Positions 25,518 through 33,765 are shown, numbered from the stretch's first letter. The stretch: DNA of 36,968 bases from Syntrophobacteraceae bacterium (GCA_013314815.1 JABUEY010000026.1:1-36968); one strand, 5' to 3'. Notes: generated by a model from the sequence alone, not told the origin. Translations and numbers: made by a program.

Positions 25518-25662
25518 CAACGGGCTTGTCGGGATGGATTCCCGGAGCCTTATGCCGGTTGTCGATAAGCAGGAGGATGCGTCCTGCGTGATCGAAACCA
25601 GGGGGGAGCGTTGCGGCGGCGATGAAACGGTTGCTCGAAAACAAGATTTCAGGGAGGAAATG

Positions 25663-27306
25663 ATGATGGGGAAAATACCCGACGATTATCTGCCGCCGAA
25701 GGAACTGTGGCCCGAATATATCGTGCCCGGGGAATTCGCGGATACCCCTGTGGAGCTGAATCTTGCCGATTTTCTGCTCGACCGGCATATTCGTGAGGGC
25801 AGGGGCGGCAACCCCGCGATCAAGTTCATGGATAAGACGGTTACGTATTCAGAGCTGCAGGCGATGGTGAACAGGTTCGGGAACGCTCTGAAGGACGCGG
25901 GAGTAGAGTCGCAGGATCGAGTGGGGATCCGGCTGTTGAATACGCCGCAGGCCGTCGTAGCGATACTGGCCGTGGAAAAGATCGGCGCGATTCCCGTGCC
26001 TACGTCTCCTCTCTGGGCCCCCGATGAAGTGGCCTTCGTGGCCAATAACGCCGAGATGAAATTCTTCATCGTCAACGCTCAACTCCTGGCGGCCGTGAAC
26101 ACGGCCAAAGCCTCTTTCACGGCTGGGACGAGAGTGATTACGATCGGAGCGAAACCCGACGATCCAGCTGCCGCAGGATGCATGGCCTACGAGGAAATGC
26201 TGGCGGGGGGGGCGCAGCGGCTGGACCCCGTCATGCTCAAGGGGGACGATGTCGGAATCATCCTCTACACCTCGGGCACGACGGGCATGCCCAAAGGCTG
26301 TGTTCACTTCCTGCGCCAGTGCGTGATCGAAGCGAGGGTGGTGAACCGGTACGTGTACAAGCTGAAACCCGGTGATGTGCTGGGAGGCGCAGCCCCCATC
26401 TCCTTTGCAGCGGGCTTCGGGACATTCACCCTGATTCCCTTCGAGGGAGGCGCGGCGATATCCCTGATTCCAAGATTCTCTCCACAGGACATGATGGAAC
26501 TCATCGTTAAACACGGGATCACGGTGCTCACCGGTCTTCCGACCGCATACCGCGCACTGATGAAATATCCCGATTTCAGGAAATACGACATCAGCCGCAT
26601 TCGCCTTTTTACCTCCGGAGGCGATGCGCTTGGGGCGGAGACCCTGGAAGGCTGGAAAAAACTGACCGGCAAACCCATCTGGGAGGGACTCGGTGGCACG
26701 GAGATGCTCCACCTCGTTACTTCCAACACAATGAGTCCGGAGCCCGTGCCCAATTCTCTCGGTAAGCCCCTGCCCGGCGTCGAGGTCAAGGTGCTCAATA
26801 CAGGAGGCACCGAATGCAAACCGGGGGAAGTAGGAAGCATGCTCCTCAAGGGGCCTTCGGGCACGCTGTACTGGAAACCCTATGTCGATGACAACCGGCT
26901 CCTGAATTCACAGATCAAGGGTGTCACAAACGGTTGGAACCAGATGGGGGATGCAGTCTATACTGACGAAAGCGGCAACATCTTTTTTGTCTCCCGTGAA
27001 GACGATATGATCAAAAGTTCCGGGTATCGGATCGGTCCTGCGGAGGTCGAGGAAGCGATCAGCAAGTTCCCCGCAGTGGCTGATGTCGGCGTGGTGGGAG
27101 TACCGGATCCCGAGAAAGGCCAGGTAACCAAGGCGGTCATCGTACTGAAACCGGGTTTTGAGCCGGGAGACAGGCTTTCGGAAGCAATCAAGGAATATCT
27201 GAAGGAACGCATTGCCGTGTACAAGCTTCCCCGGGTAATCGAGTACGTGGAGAGTCTGCCGCGCACACCGACCGGGAAGCTGCTGCGCAGGAAGCTGCGC
27301 GAATGA
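25663..27306 (+). CDS. AMP-forming acyl-CoA synthetase, benzoate/2-aminobenzoate-CoA-ligase-like
   Basis: The 547-aa enzyme belongs to the adenylate-forming superfamily, which activates a carboxylate with ATP and joins it to CoA. Motifs in order are the P-loop ILYTSGTTGMPKGCVHF, SFAAGFGTFTLIPFEGG, LTGLPTAYRALM, GLGGTEM, GDAVYTDESGNIFFVSREDD with IKSSGYRIGPAEVEEAI, and the catalytic Lys in TPTGKLLRRKL. The N-terminus (YLPPKELWPEYI) and the aromatic-ligase-like core point to benzoate or 2-aminobenzoate-CoA ligases; the actual acid is unknown. ATG 25660, 25663 and 25666 are all possible behind GGGAGG; 25663 gives 5-nt spacing. An upstream CBS-ACT sensor and a downstream hydrolase-fold gene share its direction. 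Confidence 0.88.
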   Translation: MMGKIPDDYLPPKELWPEYIVPGEFADTPVELNLADFLLDRHIREGRGGNPAIKFMDKTVTYSELQAMVNRFGNALKDAGVESQDRVGIRLLNTPQAVVAILAVEKIGAIPVPTSPLWAPDEVAFVANNAEMKFFIVNAQLLAAVNTAKASFTAGTRVITIGAKPDDPAAAGCMAYEEMLAGGAQRLDPVMLKGDDVGIILYTSGTTGMPKGCVHFLRQCVIEARVVNRYVYKLKPGDVLGGAAPISFAAGFGTFTLIPFEGGAAISLIPRFSPQDMMELIVKHGITVLTGLPTAYRALMKYPDFRKYDISRIRLFTSGGDALGAETLEGWKKLTGKPIWEGLGGTEMLHLVTSNTMSPEPVPNSLGKPLPGVEVKVLNTGGTECKPGEVGSMLLKGPSGTLYWKPYVDDNRLLNSQIKGVTNGWNQMGDAVYTDESGNIFFVSREDDMIKSSGYRIGPAEVEEAISKFPAVADVGVVGVPDPEKGQVTKAVIVLKPGFEPGDRLSEAIKEYLKERIAVYKLPRVIEYVESLPRTPTGKLLRRKLRE

Positions 27307-27442
27307 AGCGAGGCCGGCGACTGCACGGATTCACGTGATCCACCCTGTCGAAATGACACTCTTCTCGATGGGGCAGTCCTGACTCACGGGTCGAATCGGC
27401 CGGAGGGCGCGCGTTCCGGACCGGCAGGGAAAGGAGAGGGAC

Positions 27443-28282
27443 ATGGAATACAGGATCACCGTATTGTGTGAAAACACCGTTTCGGCTCCCGGGCTTGTCG
27501 GCGAACATGGGTTTGCTGCTTATATAGAAACCCCTGAGACCGACATTCTCTTCGACACCGGGCAGGGCTTCGGGATTGTTCCCAATGCATTGAAGCTGCA
27601 GAAGGATCTGAAGAAGGTTTCGAAGGTCGTTCTGAGCCATGGTCACTTTGATCATACGGGAGGACTTCTCGCCTTTCTCGGGGTTGCCGGTACCCGTGAA
27701 ATCGTTGCACATCCCGACGTGTTGAGCGAAAGATTCTGGATGCTGCCGGCCGGTGAGGAAGACCGGCCGCTGTCCATCGGAATGCCGTGGGCGCAAGCCT
27801 ATCTCACGACGCGGGGAGCCCGCTTTCAGTGGGTTACGACTTTTGACGAGATCGCGCCTGGAGTCTTCATATCCGGTGAGGTTCCCAGGCGGACCCTCTT
27901 TGAACTCGGTTCACCGAAGTTCGTAGTGAACAACGGAAAGAGCCGCGAGCTCGATCCTTTCCTGGACGATTTTTCGCTCTTTCTGAAAACCTCGAAAGGT
28001 CTCGTGGTTGTTCTCGGCTGCGCTCATGCCGGTATCATCAACATACTCGAGCATGCCATCGCCCGGACGGGTGAAGACCGCGTTTATGCCGTACTGGGCG
28101 GCACTCACCTGGGGCTTTCCCCCGAACCCCAGCTGAAACCGACTCTCGATGCACTGAAAACATACAACATAAAAATCATGGCCGTCAGCCACTGCACGGG
28201 GCAGGCGCCCATCGCCAGGCTCGCCCGGGAATTCGGAGAGAGTTTTGCCTTCGGGAATGTTGGGTTCGTGCTTGAAGTCTGA
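27443..28282 (+). CDS. Metallo-beta-lactamase-fold hydrolase
   Basis: This 279-aa protein carries the zinc-binding signature SHGHFDHTGG (His66, His68, Asp70, His71), then GCAHAGIINILEHA and GGTHLG with further metal-site His residues and a C-terminal SHCTG. It fits the MBL subgroup often named after the archaeal methanopterin-pathway enzyme (ribofuranosylaminobenzene 5'-phosphate synthase-like), although that function is not shown for bacterial members. No signal peptide is seen, so it is cytoplasmic. GGAGAGG precedes the ATG. It lies 136 nt after the ligase and may hydrolyse a thioester or phosphate-containing product, which is only inference. Confidence 0.85.
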   Translation: MEYRITVLCENTVSAPGLVGEHGFAAYIETPETDILFDTGQGFGIVPNALKLQKDLKKVSKVVLSHGHFDHTGGLLAFLGVAGTREIVAHPDVLSERFWMLPAGEEDRPLSIGMPWAQAYLTTRGARFQWVTTFDEIAPGVFISGEVPRRTLFELGSPKFVVNNGKSRELDPFLDDFSLFLKTSKGLVVVLGCAHAGIINILEHAIARTGEDRVYAVLGGTHLGLSPEPQLKPTLDALKTYNIKIMAVSHCTGQAPIARLAREFGESFAFGNVGFVLEV

Positions 28283-28300
28283 CGCGGTTTTGGAAGAGGC

Positions 28301-29302
28301 TCAGCCTTTTTCGATCAGCTTTTCAACGGCCTGCTTCACCTCGTTCAGGGCAACCGCCCCGCCATCGTAGGACCATTCAAGATTGCGGGTTTCGTCCCAG
28401 TGGTCCCTGACAATGTGGACATTTTCGCCCACGGGTCCCCATACGTCCGGATCGGTCGGCCCGAAGACGACGACGGACGGCGCCCCCGATACCGCCGCCA
28501 GGTGACTGATTCCCGAATCGTTGCCCGCATAGACTGCGCATCGGGACAGAACAACACTCAGCCGTGCGAGCGACGGATTTTCCAGCACGTGTATTCCCGG
28601 CTTCACAAGTGAAAAGACAAATTCCCTCAGGTATTCTTCCGCCGGCCCAAGGACCAGCACCTTGGGATGGGCATACTTGGCGTTTATCCATTCAACCAGG
28701 TCTTTCCACCTCGAAAGAGGCCAGATCTTCCGGCGCCCTCCACTTCCCATATGAATGATCACGGGCCTTCTCCCCGCGGCGGGACCGCCTTTGAGCTCCC
28801 ATGGTGCAGGCGAAGGCGATTCATCCGGGGCGGGATCGATCCGGGCCGGCCTGTCGTCGACCGACCAGCCCAGGGCGATGAGTTGTTCCCTGATGTGTCG
28901 GGTTACGTGGGTCCCGGCATCCGGACCCGGGAACGATTCGACGAAATGAACCGGACATGCGAGACGAAGGGAAAGCCTGGCCGCAACGGTGCGGCTTTGG
29001 GCCCTGCCGAATACGAACGTGACGGAAATATCCGTGAACAGTGGGGGAAGTTGAGCCGTTCGCCACAGGGCTTCATGATGGAAGGGAGCGAGATCGGCAC
29101 GGTCGGATGAATAAACGCGCCCCACATAAGGGTGGTTCCTGATGAGGGAAACATATTCCGTGCGTGCCAGGAAGTCGAGTGTCGAACCCGGCGACAAGCG
29201 TTGCAAACCCTGGATGGCGGGAAGGGCGAGCAGAAAATCGCCCAGGGCTCCCCGGTGGATGATCAGCATCCTGCAGGGAAAAGCGGAATCGGGAGGCCCC
29301 AT
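28301..29302 (-). CDS. Glycosyltransferase family 9 (heptosyltransferase-like)
   Basis: The 333-aa protein has the two-lobed GT9 signature: HRGALGDFLLALPAIQGL at the N-terminus, HMGSGGRRKIWPLSRWKDLV in the middle, and GNDSGISHLAAVSGAPSVVVFGPTDP near the C-terminus. GT9 enzymes such as WaaC and WaaF add heptoses to the LPS inner core from ADP-heptose on the cytoplasmic face, which suits the kds and lpt genes elsewhere in the window. The frame stays open to 29461, overlapping the next gene; ATG 29302 is chosen because it falls just after that gene's stop. Its ribosome site is poor, and ATG 29269 is an alternative. Exact acceptor is unknown. Confidence 0.88.
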   Translation of the reverse strand: MGPPDSAFPCRMLIIHRGALGDFLLALPAIQGLQRLSPGSTLDFLARTEYVSLIRNHPYVGRVYSSDRADLAPFHHEALWRTAQLPPLFTDISVTFVFGRAQSRTVAARLSLRLACPVHFVESFPGPDAGTHVTRHIREQLIALGWSVDDRPARIDPAPDESPSPAPWELKGGPAAGRRPVIIHMGSGGRRKIWPLSRWKDLVEWINAKYAHPKVLVLGPAEEYLREFVFSLVKPGIHVLENPSLARLSVVLSRCAVYAGNDSGISHLAAVSGAPSVVVFGPTDPDVWGPVGENVHIVRDHWDETRNLEWSYDGGAVALNEVKQAVEKLIEKG

Positions 29303-29322
29303 CCTCAATCTTTCGAAGATGG

Positions 29323-29586
29323 TCAGGTGGTGTTGAGTTTCTTGTCGGACCAACGCCTGAGAAATCCCGAAACCTTCCTCACGGGAGTTGTGTCGACGAT
29401 TGCCCCCTCCCGACGCAACGCCTGCTGAAGGCAGGAACGGACCAACGCGCAGGACAGGCACTCCGCCTGCGGCTCAATGACCTGGTTTTCATCCTTGGGG
29501 CAAACCTTTTCAGGAACTCCGAAACAGGGAGGCCGCTCGTCCCCGGAAGACACCGGTGTTCTTCCCTCTGGCCTAAGTTCGTTCAT
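29323..29586 (-). CDS. Small Cys-rich protein of unknown function
   Basis: This 87-aa protein has five Cys (21, 29, 43, 46, 52) in a pattern CxxxxxxxC, then CxxC and CxxxxxC, with CPKDENQVIEPQAECLSC as the most distinctive stretch. Comparable small proteins occur in other Desulfobacterota, but I cannot name a function. The Cys arrangement would suit a zinc or iron-sulfur site. It begins 27 nt after the khpA stop and ends 20 nt before the glycosyltransferase start, so all three look like one operon. GAAG lies before the ATG. Confidence 0.65.
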   Translation of the reverse strand: MNELRPEGRTPVSSGDERPPCFGVPEKVCPKDENQVIEPQAECLSCALVRSCLQQALRREGAIVDTTPVRKVSGFLRRWSDKKLNTT

Positions 29587-29613
29587 GATCTTCTTTGCGG
29601 CGCCTTTGCTTCT

Positions 29614-29859
29614 CTATTCCAGGATTTCCAGAACCGCCCGCTTATGCAGTTTCGTCGCGGCTGCATTGACGATCGTCCGAAGTGCGTGTGCGTTGCGCCC
29701 TTCCTTGCCGATGATCTTGCCCAGATCCTGCTTGGCCGCACGGAGTTCAATCACGGAGATCTGATGCCCGGTGATTTCTTTTACAATGATTTCATCAGGG
29801 TATTCCGCCAGTGCGCGTGCAATTACTTCAACCAGTTCCTTGATTTGAATGTCGTCCAT
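29614..29859 (-). CDS. khpA: KH-domain RNA-binding protein KhpA
   Basis: The 81-aa protein is a single KH domain with the signature [20 protein letters not shown], which holds the RNA-binding GxxG loop (GKEG). It is the size and shape of KhpA (YlqC), a small RNA chaperone that pairs with KhpB in Firmicutes and affects cell division and envelope genes there. The frame is open upstream to 30012, but that part has no family similarity; ATG 29859 gives the standard N-terminus [18 protein letters not shown], with GGAG upstream. In many genomes khpA lies between rpsP and rimM; that context is absent here. Confidence 0.9.
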   Translation of the reverse strand: MDDIQIKELVEVIARALAEYPDEIIVKEITGHQISVIELRAAKQDLGKIIGKEGRNAHALRTIVNAAATKLHKRAVLEILE

Positions 29860-30828
29860 AATTTTTTCCGCTCCATCCCTAAGACCACACAGCAGGGGCA
29901 ACCGACGGGCCATCAAGCTTGAATTCGACAGCTTCAGTCTGCAACCTGGTTTAAATGTTTCGGATGTGCTTCCGGCAGCGATGTCAAAGGCAACAGGCGA
30001 GCAGGAAATCAACCGTGCAAGAGGACGTTGAGGAATTGACTCGAGAGCCTTGCGTTTACTCGCAGCCGATCAAGGTATGTGAACCATCCTTCATTTACTG
30101 CCTGTCGATCGTCAACCACAGCGACATTACGAGAAAGCGCCCTGAGTGTCAAGACCAAAACAATTAGTATATATAACAGCTTATATCGAGAAAACGATCA
30201 CAATCACAATTTCCCGAACAGGGTTCACATGTCGGAGGTCATCCAGAAGCCCGCCGTTTTCATTGTAATAAAGCAGGAAAAGGGCAGCAAGTCTTCCGTG
30301 AAAAAAATGAACAGGGTGCATAATGGCACTTCGGGACGGCATGCGGGTGAGTGCTTTGCAGCGGTAAAGGCGGGTGCCCCGGCATTAGCCGGCGGGCAGC
30401 ATGCAACCGGCACTCGACAATCCGGCAGGTTTGTGCTCCTGGAGTATCGGGAAGACTTCAAATTCATCCGGCAAACTCGCACCTCCGGTGCTTTTCATAA
30501 ATCCGGTGCCTTCCACGCAAAGGGTCGATGGCATCGCCACATTATTCCACATCACAACGTCATTGGGCATCACAACGTAACGAAAATCCCACCGTCATTC
30601 CCCCTGAACATACCCATCGTCATTCCCGCCTTTTCTATGACGTTGTTGCGGGTGTATTCCATTTTTTTGCGGCAACTTTCCGGGTACGTGTCTTATGAGA
30701 AAACGCCGGAAGAACCAGACCTCAGACACCCATTTCCGGGCAAGCTCGAATCATCAGACAAAAAAATAGTGCGGATTTTGGGTTACGGGTATATCTTGCT
30801 GAGTGGCAATGAAAAAGGAGGTCCGGCA
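29860..30828. other. Gene-free region between khpA and the RACo-like gene
   Basis: Nearly 970 bp without a convincing gene. About 30160-30220 is AT-rich, with TATATATAAC, and may hold divergent promoters. A REP-like cluster lies at 30541-30665. A plus-strand frame in phase with the RACo-like gene is open from 30079, but it has no domain similarity, runs through the repeats, and lacks a ribosome site. Confidence 0.5.
30541..30665. repeat. REP-like repeat cluster, second copy
   Basis: CATCACAACGT occurs twice about 20 nt apart. CGTCATTCCC occurs at about 30593 and again near 30619. TGACGTTGTTG near 30648 is the inverted form of the CAACGTCA-type repeats. The core and spacing style match the cluster at 24301-24510, so both are probably members of one dispersed family. 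Confidence 0.5.
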
Positions 30829-32403
30829 TTGTTTTCCTCTTCCCTCCCGGATCGGCGGCCCATGGTGGAAGTCCTTGACCTGGACATCGATCCACCGCAC
30901 CTCGGTGACAACAGGGGTGACCTGGACCGCCTCGAACGGGCAATTACCTGCAAAGGATTCGCGCCTTTGCGAGTGCGCCTGTCCCAGGTGGAGGAGCTTG
31001 TCAGGCGCATGCGGAAAAATGGATTCCGCGTGAGAATCGTGCTGGGGTATGCGTCGAGGCAGTGGGAGATCATAGACATCCTGCCTCGGTTTTCCTGTGA
31101 GCCTGTCCTGGGCTTTGCGGTGGACCTGGGGACGTCGACCATCGTGTTGTGCCTGGTGGACCTCGAGAAAGGCGAAGTCATCGATCGGCTCTCCCTCCCT
31201 AATCCGCAGCTGCCTTACGGGGAGGACATCCTTTCGCGCATTCTCTACGCCGGAGATGCAGACAATCGCAAGACACTCCAGCAACTCCTGCTCGACACAC
31301 TCAATGCCGGGTTCGGATCCATGCTCGCAAGACACGGTTTTTCATCCGGGAACGCCCGTGCGCTGGTTGTTGCCGGCAATACGGCCATGAGTCACTTCTT
31401 GCTCGGTCTGGATCCTTCGAACATCTGCAGAGAACCCTACATTCCCGCGGCCAATCATTTTCCTGGAGGGCATGCACTTGATCTGCGGCTGGATCTGCAT
31501 CCGCGGGCCGTGGTGTATGTCTTTCCCAACGTGGGAGCCTACTTCGGCGGAGACCTGATAGCGGGGGTTCTCGCATCGGGGCTGCACAGGTCCTCGGAGG
31601 TACAGATGCTGGTCGACGTGGGAACGAATGCCGAGGTGATTCTCGGCAACCGGGACTGGCTTGTGGCCTGTGCCGGAGCCGCCGGGCCGGCTCTTGAGGG
31701 AGGCGTTGTCGAACGTGGAATGATGGCCGCTGAAGGAGCCATCGACCGGGTCCGCATCGATGCATCGACGCTCGAGCCGTCCTGTCACGTGCTGGGAGAC
31801 GTCAAACCTTCGGGCATATGCGGTTCCGGGCTCATCGACCTTGTGGCGGAGATGTTCTATGCCGGCATACTGACGGTACAGGGCAGGATCAACACGGCAC
31901 TGAATTCCCGGCGAATCACGAAACAGGGGGGAGTTCCGGCTTACGTGCTGGTGTTCGGGAGTGAGACCGCCGATGGTGCGGACCTGCTGGTTTCCGAGCT
32001 TGACGTGGGGATCTTTCTCAAGTCCAAGGCCGCCATGTACACCATCCTTGCCGTTATCACGCGCAAAGTGGGGATCGATTTCACCGGCATCAGGAAGATC
32101 TATATCGCCGGGACATTCGGCAATGTCATCGATCCCGCCATGGCCATACGGATTGGAATGCTTCCAGACCTGCCCGTCGAGACCTACAGCGGCCTCGGGA
32201 ACGCGTCCTTGAAGGGAGCCGTGTCGACGCTCCTGTATCGGTCGCTTCTGGATGACGCGGAAAAGGTTTGCAATCGAATTGCTTATGTGGAATTGAATGT
32301 TAATATGGAGCTGATGAACGAATTCAGGGCCGCGTTGTTTTTACCGCATACGGACTCGCGGCTTTTTCCTTCGGTTCGTATTCCGGGTAGGGCGCGGGTA
32401 TGA
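30829..32403 (+). CDS. RACo/DUF4445-family ASKHA ATPase lacking the 2Fe-2S domain
   Basis: The 524-aa protein matches the middle and C-terminal domains of RACo, the ATP-dependent reductive activator of corrinoid proteins. Visible are the linker (PPHLGDNRGDLDRLERAI), GFAVDLGTSTIVLCLVDLEKG (actin-like phosphate-1 motif, about 95-115), NPQLPYGEDILSRI, VAGNTAMSHFLLGLDP, LVDVGTNAEVILGN, the CAGAAGPALEGG loop and GICGSGLIDLVAEM. RACo proteins normally start with a plant-type 2Fe-2S ferredoxin domain; none is present here or in the upstream sequence. TTG 30829 is chosen because AAGGAGGT precedes it by 6 nt. An electron-donor domain in trans or a different role must be assumed. No corrinoid protein or methyltransferase gene is near; ftsB-like follows directly. 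Confidence 0.88.
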   Translation: MFSSSLPDRRPMVEVLDLDIDPPHLGDNRGDLDRLERAITCKGFAPLRVRLSQVEELVRRMRKNGFRVRIVLGYASRQWEIIDILPRFSCEPVLGFAVDLGTSTIVLCLVDLEKGEVIDRLSLPNPQLPYGEDILSRILYAGDADNRKTLQQLLLDTLNAGFGSMLARHGFSSGNARALVVAGNTAMSHFLLGLDPSNICREPYIPAANHFPGGHALDLRLDLHPRAVVYVFPNVGAYFGGDLIAGVLASGLHRSSEVQMLVDVGTNAEVILGNRDWLVACAGAAGPALEGGVVERGMMAAEGAIDRVRIDASTLEPSCHVLGDVKPSGICGSGLIDLVAEMFYAGILTVQGRINTALNSRRITKQGGVPAYVLVFGSETADGADLLVSELDVGIFLKSKAAMYTILAVITRKVGIDFTGIRKIYIAGTFGNVIDPAMAIRIGMLPDLPVETYSGLGNASLKGAVSTLLYRSLLDDAEKVCNRIAYVELNVNMELMNEFRAALFLPHTDSRLFPSVRIPGRARV

Positions 32404-32787
32404 GTGGCGCAGATGGGTAGCAAGGCACCTGAAAAAGCACTGCAGGCAAGTCTTAGGCAGCGGGTGGGGGCCTTCATGAAGGGCCTGGTGGTTTTGCGCC
32501 TGCTGGTGGGGGTTCTCGTCATAACGAACGTTGTTCTGCTCTTCCTCATCTTCTTCTCATCCAAGGGGATTCCTGGTTATCGCAACCAGGCCGCCCAGGT
32601 CAGGGAACTCGAAACAAAAATCGCAAGACTGAAAAAAGAAAACCAGAAACTGTTTGAAAGAATACAGAGCTTCAAGAACGATCCGTTGGCCCGCGAAAGG
32701 CTCATCCGGCAAGAACTCGGCTGGGTGCGGGACAATGAGCTGACGGTCGAATTCGTCCAGCCGGACAGGGATGTTCCCGGCCGGTAG
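32404..32787 (+). CDS. FtsB/DivIC-like septum formation initiator
   Basis: This 127-aa protein has a single membrane helix (about residues 26-51), then a coiled-coil segment (about 60-95, ETKIARLKKENQKLFERIQSF) and the conserved end region DPLARERLIRQELGWVRDNE. This is the FtsB/DivIC layout; those proteins bridge FtsL and FtsQ in the divisome. Compared with the usual ~100 aa it has a longer cytoplasmic N-terminus. The GTG start abuts the stop of the RACo-like gene; ATG 32413 is an alternative. Confidence 0.85.
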   Translation: MAQMGSKAPEKALQASLRQRVGAFMKGLVVLRLLVGVLVITNVVLLFLIFFSSKGIPGYRNQAAQVRELETKIARLKKENQKLFERIQSFKNDPLARERLIRQELGWVRDNELTVEFVQPDRDVPGR

Positions 32788-32810
32788 GCAGACTCACAGG
32801 AAGAACCAGG

Positions 32811-32849
32811 GGGCGTCGAGGTGTGGGAGAATTTCCTTGACGCCCTTTT
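32811..32849 (+). terminator. Intrinsic terminator or attenuator before rpsF
   Basis: GGGCGTCGAGG (32811-32821) and CCTTGACGCCC (32835-32845) form an 11-bp stem with one G-U pair around a 13-nt loop, followed by TTTT. It would end the RACo-like/ftsB transcript, and its position in front of ribosomal protein genes also allows attenuation. Confidence 0.65.
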
Positions 32850-32866
32850 ATCCTGTGTGATAGCAA
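32837..32866 (+). promoter_or_regulatory. Candidate sigma-70 promoter for the rpsF operon
   Basis: TTGACG, which overlaps the descending arm of the terminator stem, is followed at 18 nt by TAGCAA, a weak match to TATAAT. The -35 match is good, the -10 poor. It lies about 80 nt before rpsF, as expected. Confidence 0.25.
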
Positions 32867-32885
32867 ACACTTTTTACCACAATAA

Positions 32886-32921
32886 GGCTCCTTGCTCCAA
32901 TCCGAGGACGAGAGTGGGGCT
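32886..32921 (+). promoter_or_regulatory. Possible rpsF leader structure
   Basis: GCTCC and GGGGC could close a hairpin containing TCCGAGGA just before rpsF. S6:S18 complexes are known to bind rpsF leaders through a CCG-containing bulge in several phyla; the CCG is present here but I could not confirm the full fold. Confidence 0.2.
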
Positions 32922-32945
32922 GCTGACCCAAAAGGAGAAGAAGGA

Positions 32946-33392
32946 ATGCGAAAGTACGAAACGTTTTTTATCGTTGATCCCGACCTGCCTGATGAGGTCA
33001 ACACGGTTGTTGACGAGAAGGTGAAGGCGGTGGTCGGTTCCAATGGAGGCGAGGTGCTCGCCTACATACCCTGGGGTAAGAAGAAGCTCGCCTATCCCGT
33101 CAAAAAGCATACGCGCGGACTTTATATTCTCATGGAATACGCGGGCGGTCCGGAACTGGTTGCGGAACTCGAGAGGAACATGCGCCTGGATGAACGTATC
33201 CTCAAGTTCATCACGGTGAAGCTCGAAGACCGCTTCGACCCGGAAAAGGAGCAGGCCCGCGCCGTTGTGACTCCTCCCTCCTTCGGTGAAGACGAGGAAG
33301 GTTCGGGTAAGCCTGCCGCAGCCTTTGAAGGTGAGGAAGAGCCGCAGGAGGACATCGAGGGAGAGGAAGTGGAAGAGGACGAGGAGGAATAA
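32946..33392 (+). CDS. rpsF: Small ribosomal subunit protein bS6
   Basis: bS6 pairs with bS18 on the 30S platform. The 148-aa product starts MRKYETFFIVDPDLPDE, typical for the family, and contains IPWGKKKLAYPVKKHTRGLYILMEY and MRLDERILKFITVKL. The last 40 or so residues are almost entirely acidic, an extension beyond the ribosomal core as also seen in E. coli, where the tail is glutamylated. The frame is open from 32892, but AAGGAGAAGAAGG precedes ATG 32946. rpsR follows after 63 nt. Confidence 0.95.
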   Translation: MRKYETFFIVDPDLPDEVNTVVDEKVKAVVGSNGGEVLAYIPWGKKKLAYPVKKHTRGLYILMEYAGGPELVAELERNMRLDERILKFITVKLEDRFDPEKEQARAVVTPPSFGEDEEGSGKPAAAFEGEEEPQEDIEGEEVEEDEEE

Positions 33393-33455
33393 CCGTCTTT
33401 TCCCGATGAATAATGTCGAGTGTGACGAAGTCTGTTTTTTCGCAGGGAGAATATA

Positions 33456-33701
33456 ATGGCCTTAAGACGCAGAAGAAGAACGTTTCATCGGCGCAAGGTG
33501 TGCCGTTTTTGTGTGGATAGCGAACTCAAGATAGATTACAAGGACGCGAAGACATTGCGATATTTCATTACGGAAAGAGGCAAGATCGTTCCCAGGCGGA
33601 TTTCCGGCAACTGCGCCAAGCACCAGAGAGTGCTGACGCTGGCCGTTAAGCGGGCGCGGCAGATCGCGCTTCTGCCCTTTACGACGATCCATACCGTTTA
33701 G
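33456..33701 (+). CDS. rpsR: Small ribosomal subunit protein bS18
   Basis: The 81-aa basic protein has [16 protein letters not shown] at the N-terminus, the [32 protein letters not shown] core and [12 protein letters not shown], all diagnostic. Cys residues in CRFCVDSE and GNCAKHQ resemble the zinc-type (C+) form of bS18. GGAGAAT precedes the ATG. In E. coli its N-terminal Ala is the RimI target, and a RimI-like gene occurs in this window. Confidence 0.97.
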   Translation: MALRRRRRTFHRRKVCRFCVDSELKIDYKDAKTLRYFITERGKIVPRRISGNCAKHQRVLTLAVKRARQIALLPFTTIHTV

Positions 33702-33765
33702 CCGAGATATGCGGAGGGGCCCCACTCCATGATGGACAAACAGGAGCCCTGTCAACGAGAGAACC

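Larger units (their letters stand above)
25286..25662 (+). other. Gene-free spacer between the CBS-ACT gene and the ligase gene
   Basis: The 377-nt spacer is GC-rich and holds two consecutive hairpins (25441-25478 and 25493-25517) separated by a six-T run. The open frame that runs through it in phase with the ligase lacks a ribosome site and is not considered coding. Confidence 0.4.

Noticed and set aside
30079-30828. 250-codon open frame in phase with the RACo-like gene, as a possible missing N-terminal domain
   Set aside because: It has no Cys cluster or other domain signature, runs through REP-like repeats, and a strong ribosome site occurs only before TTG 30829.
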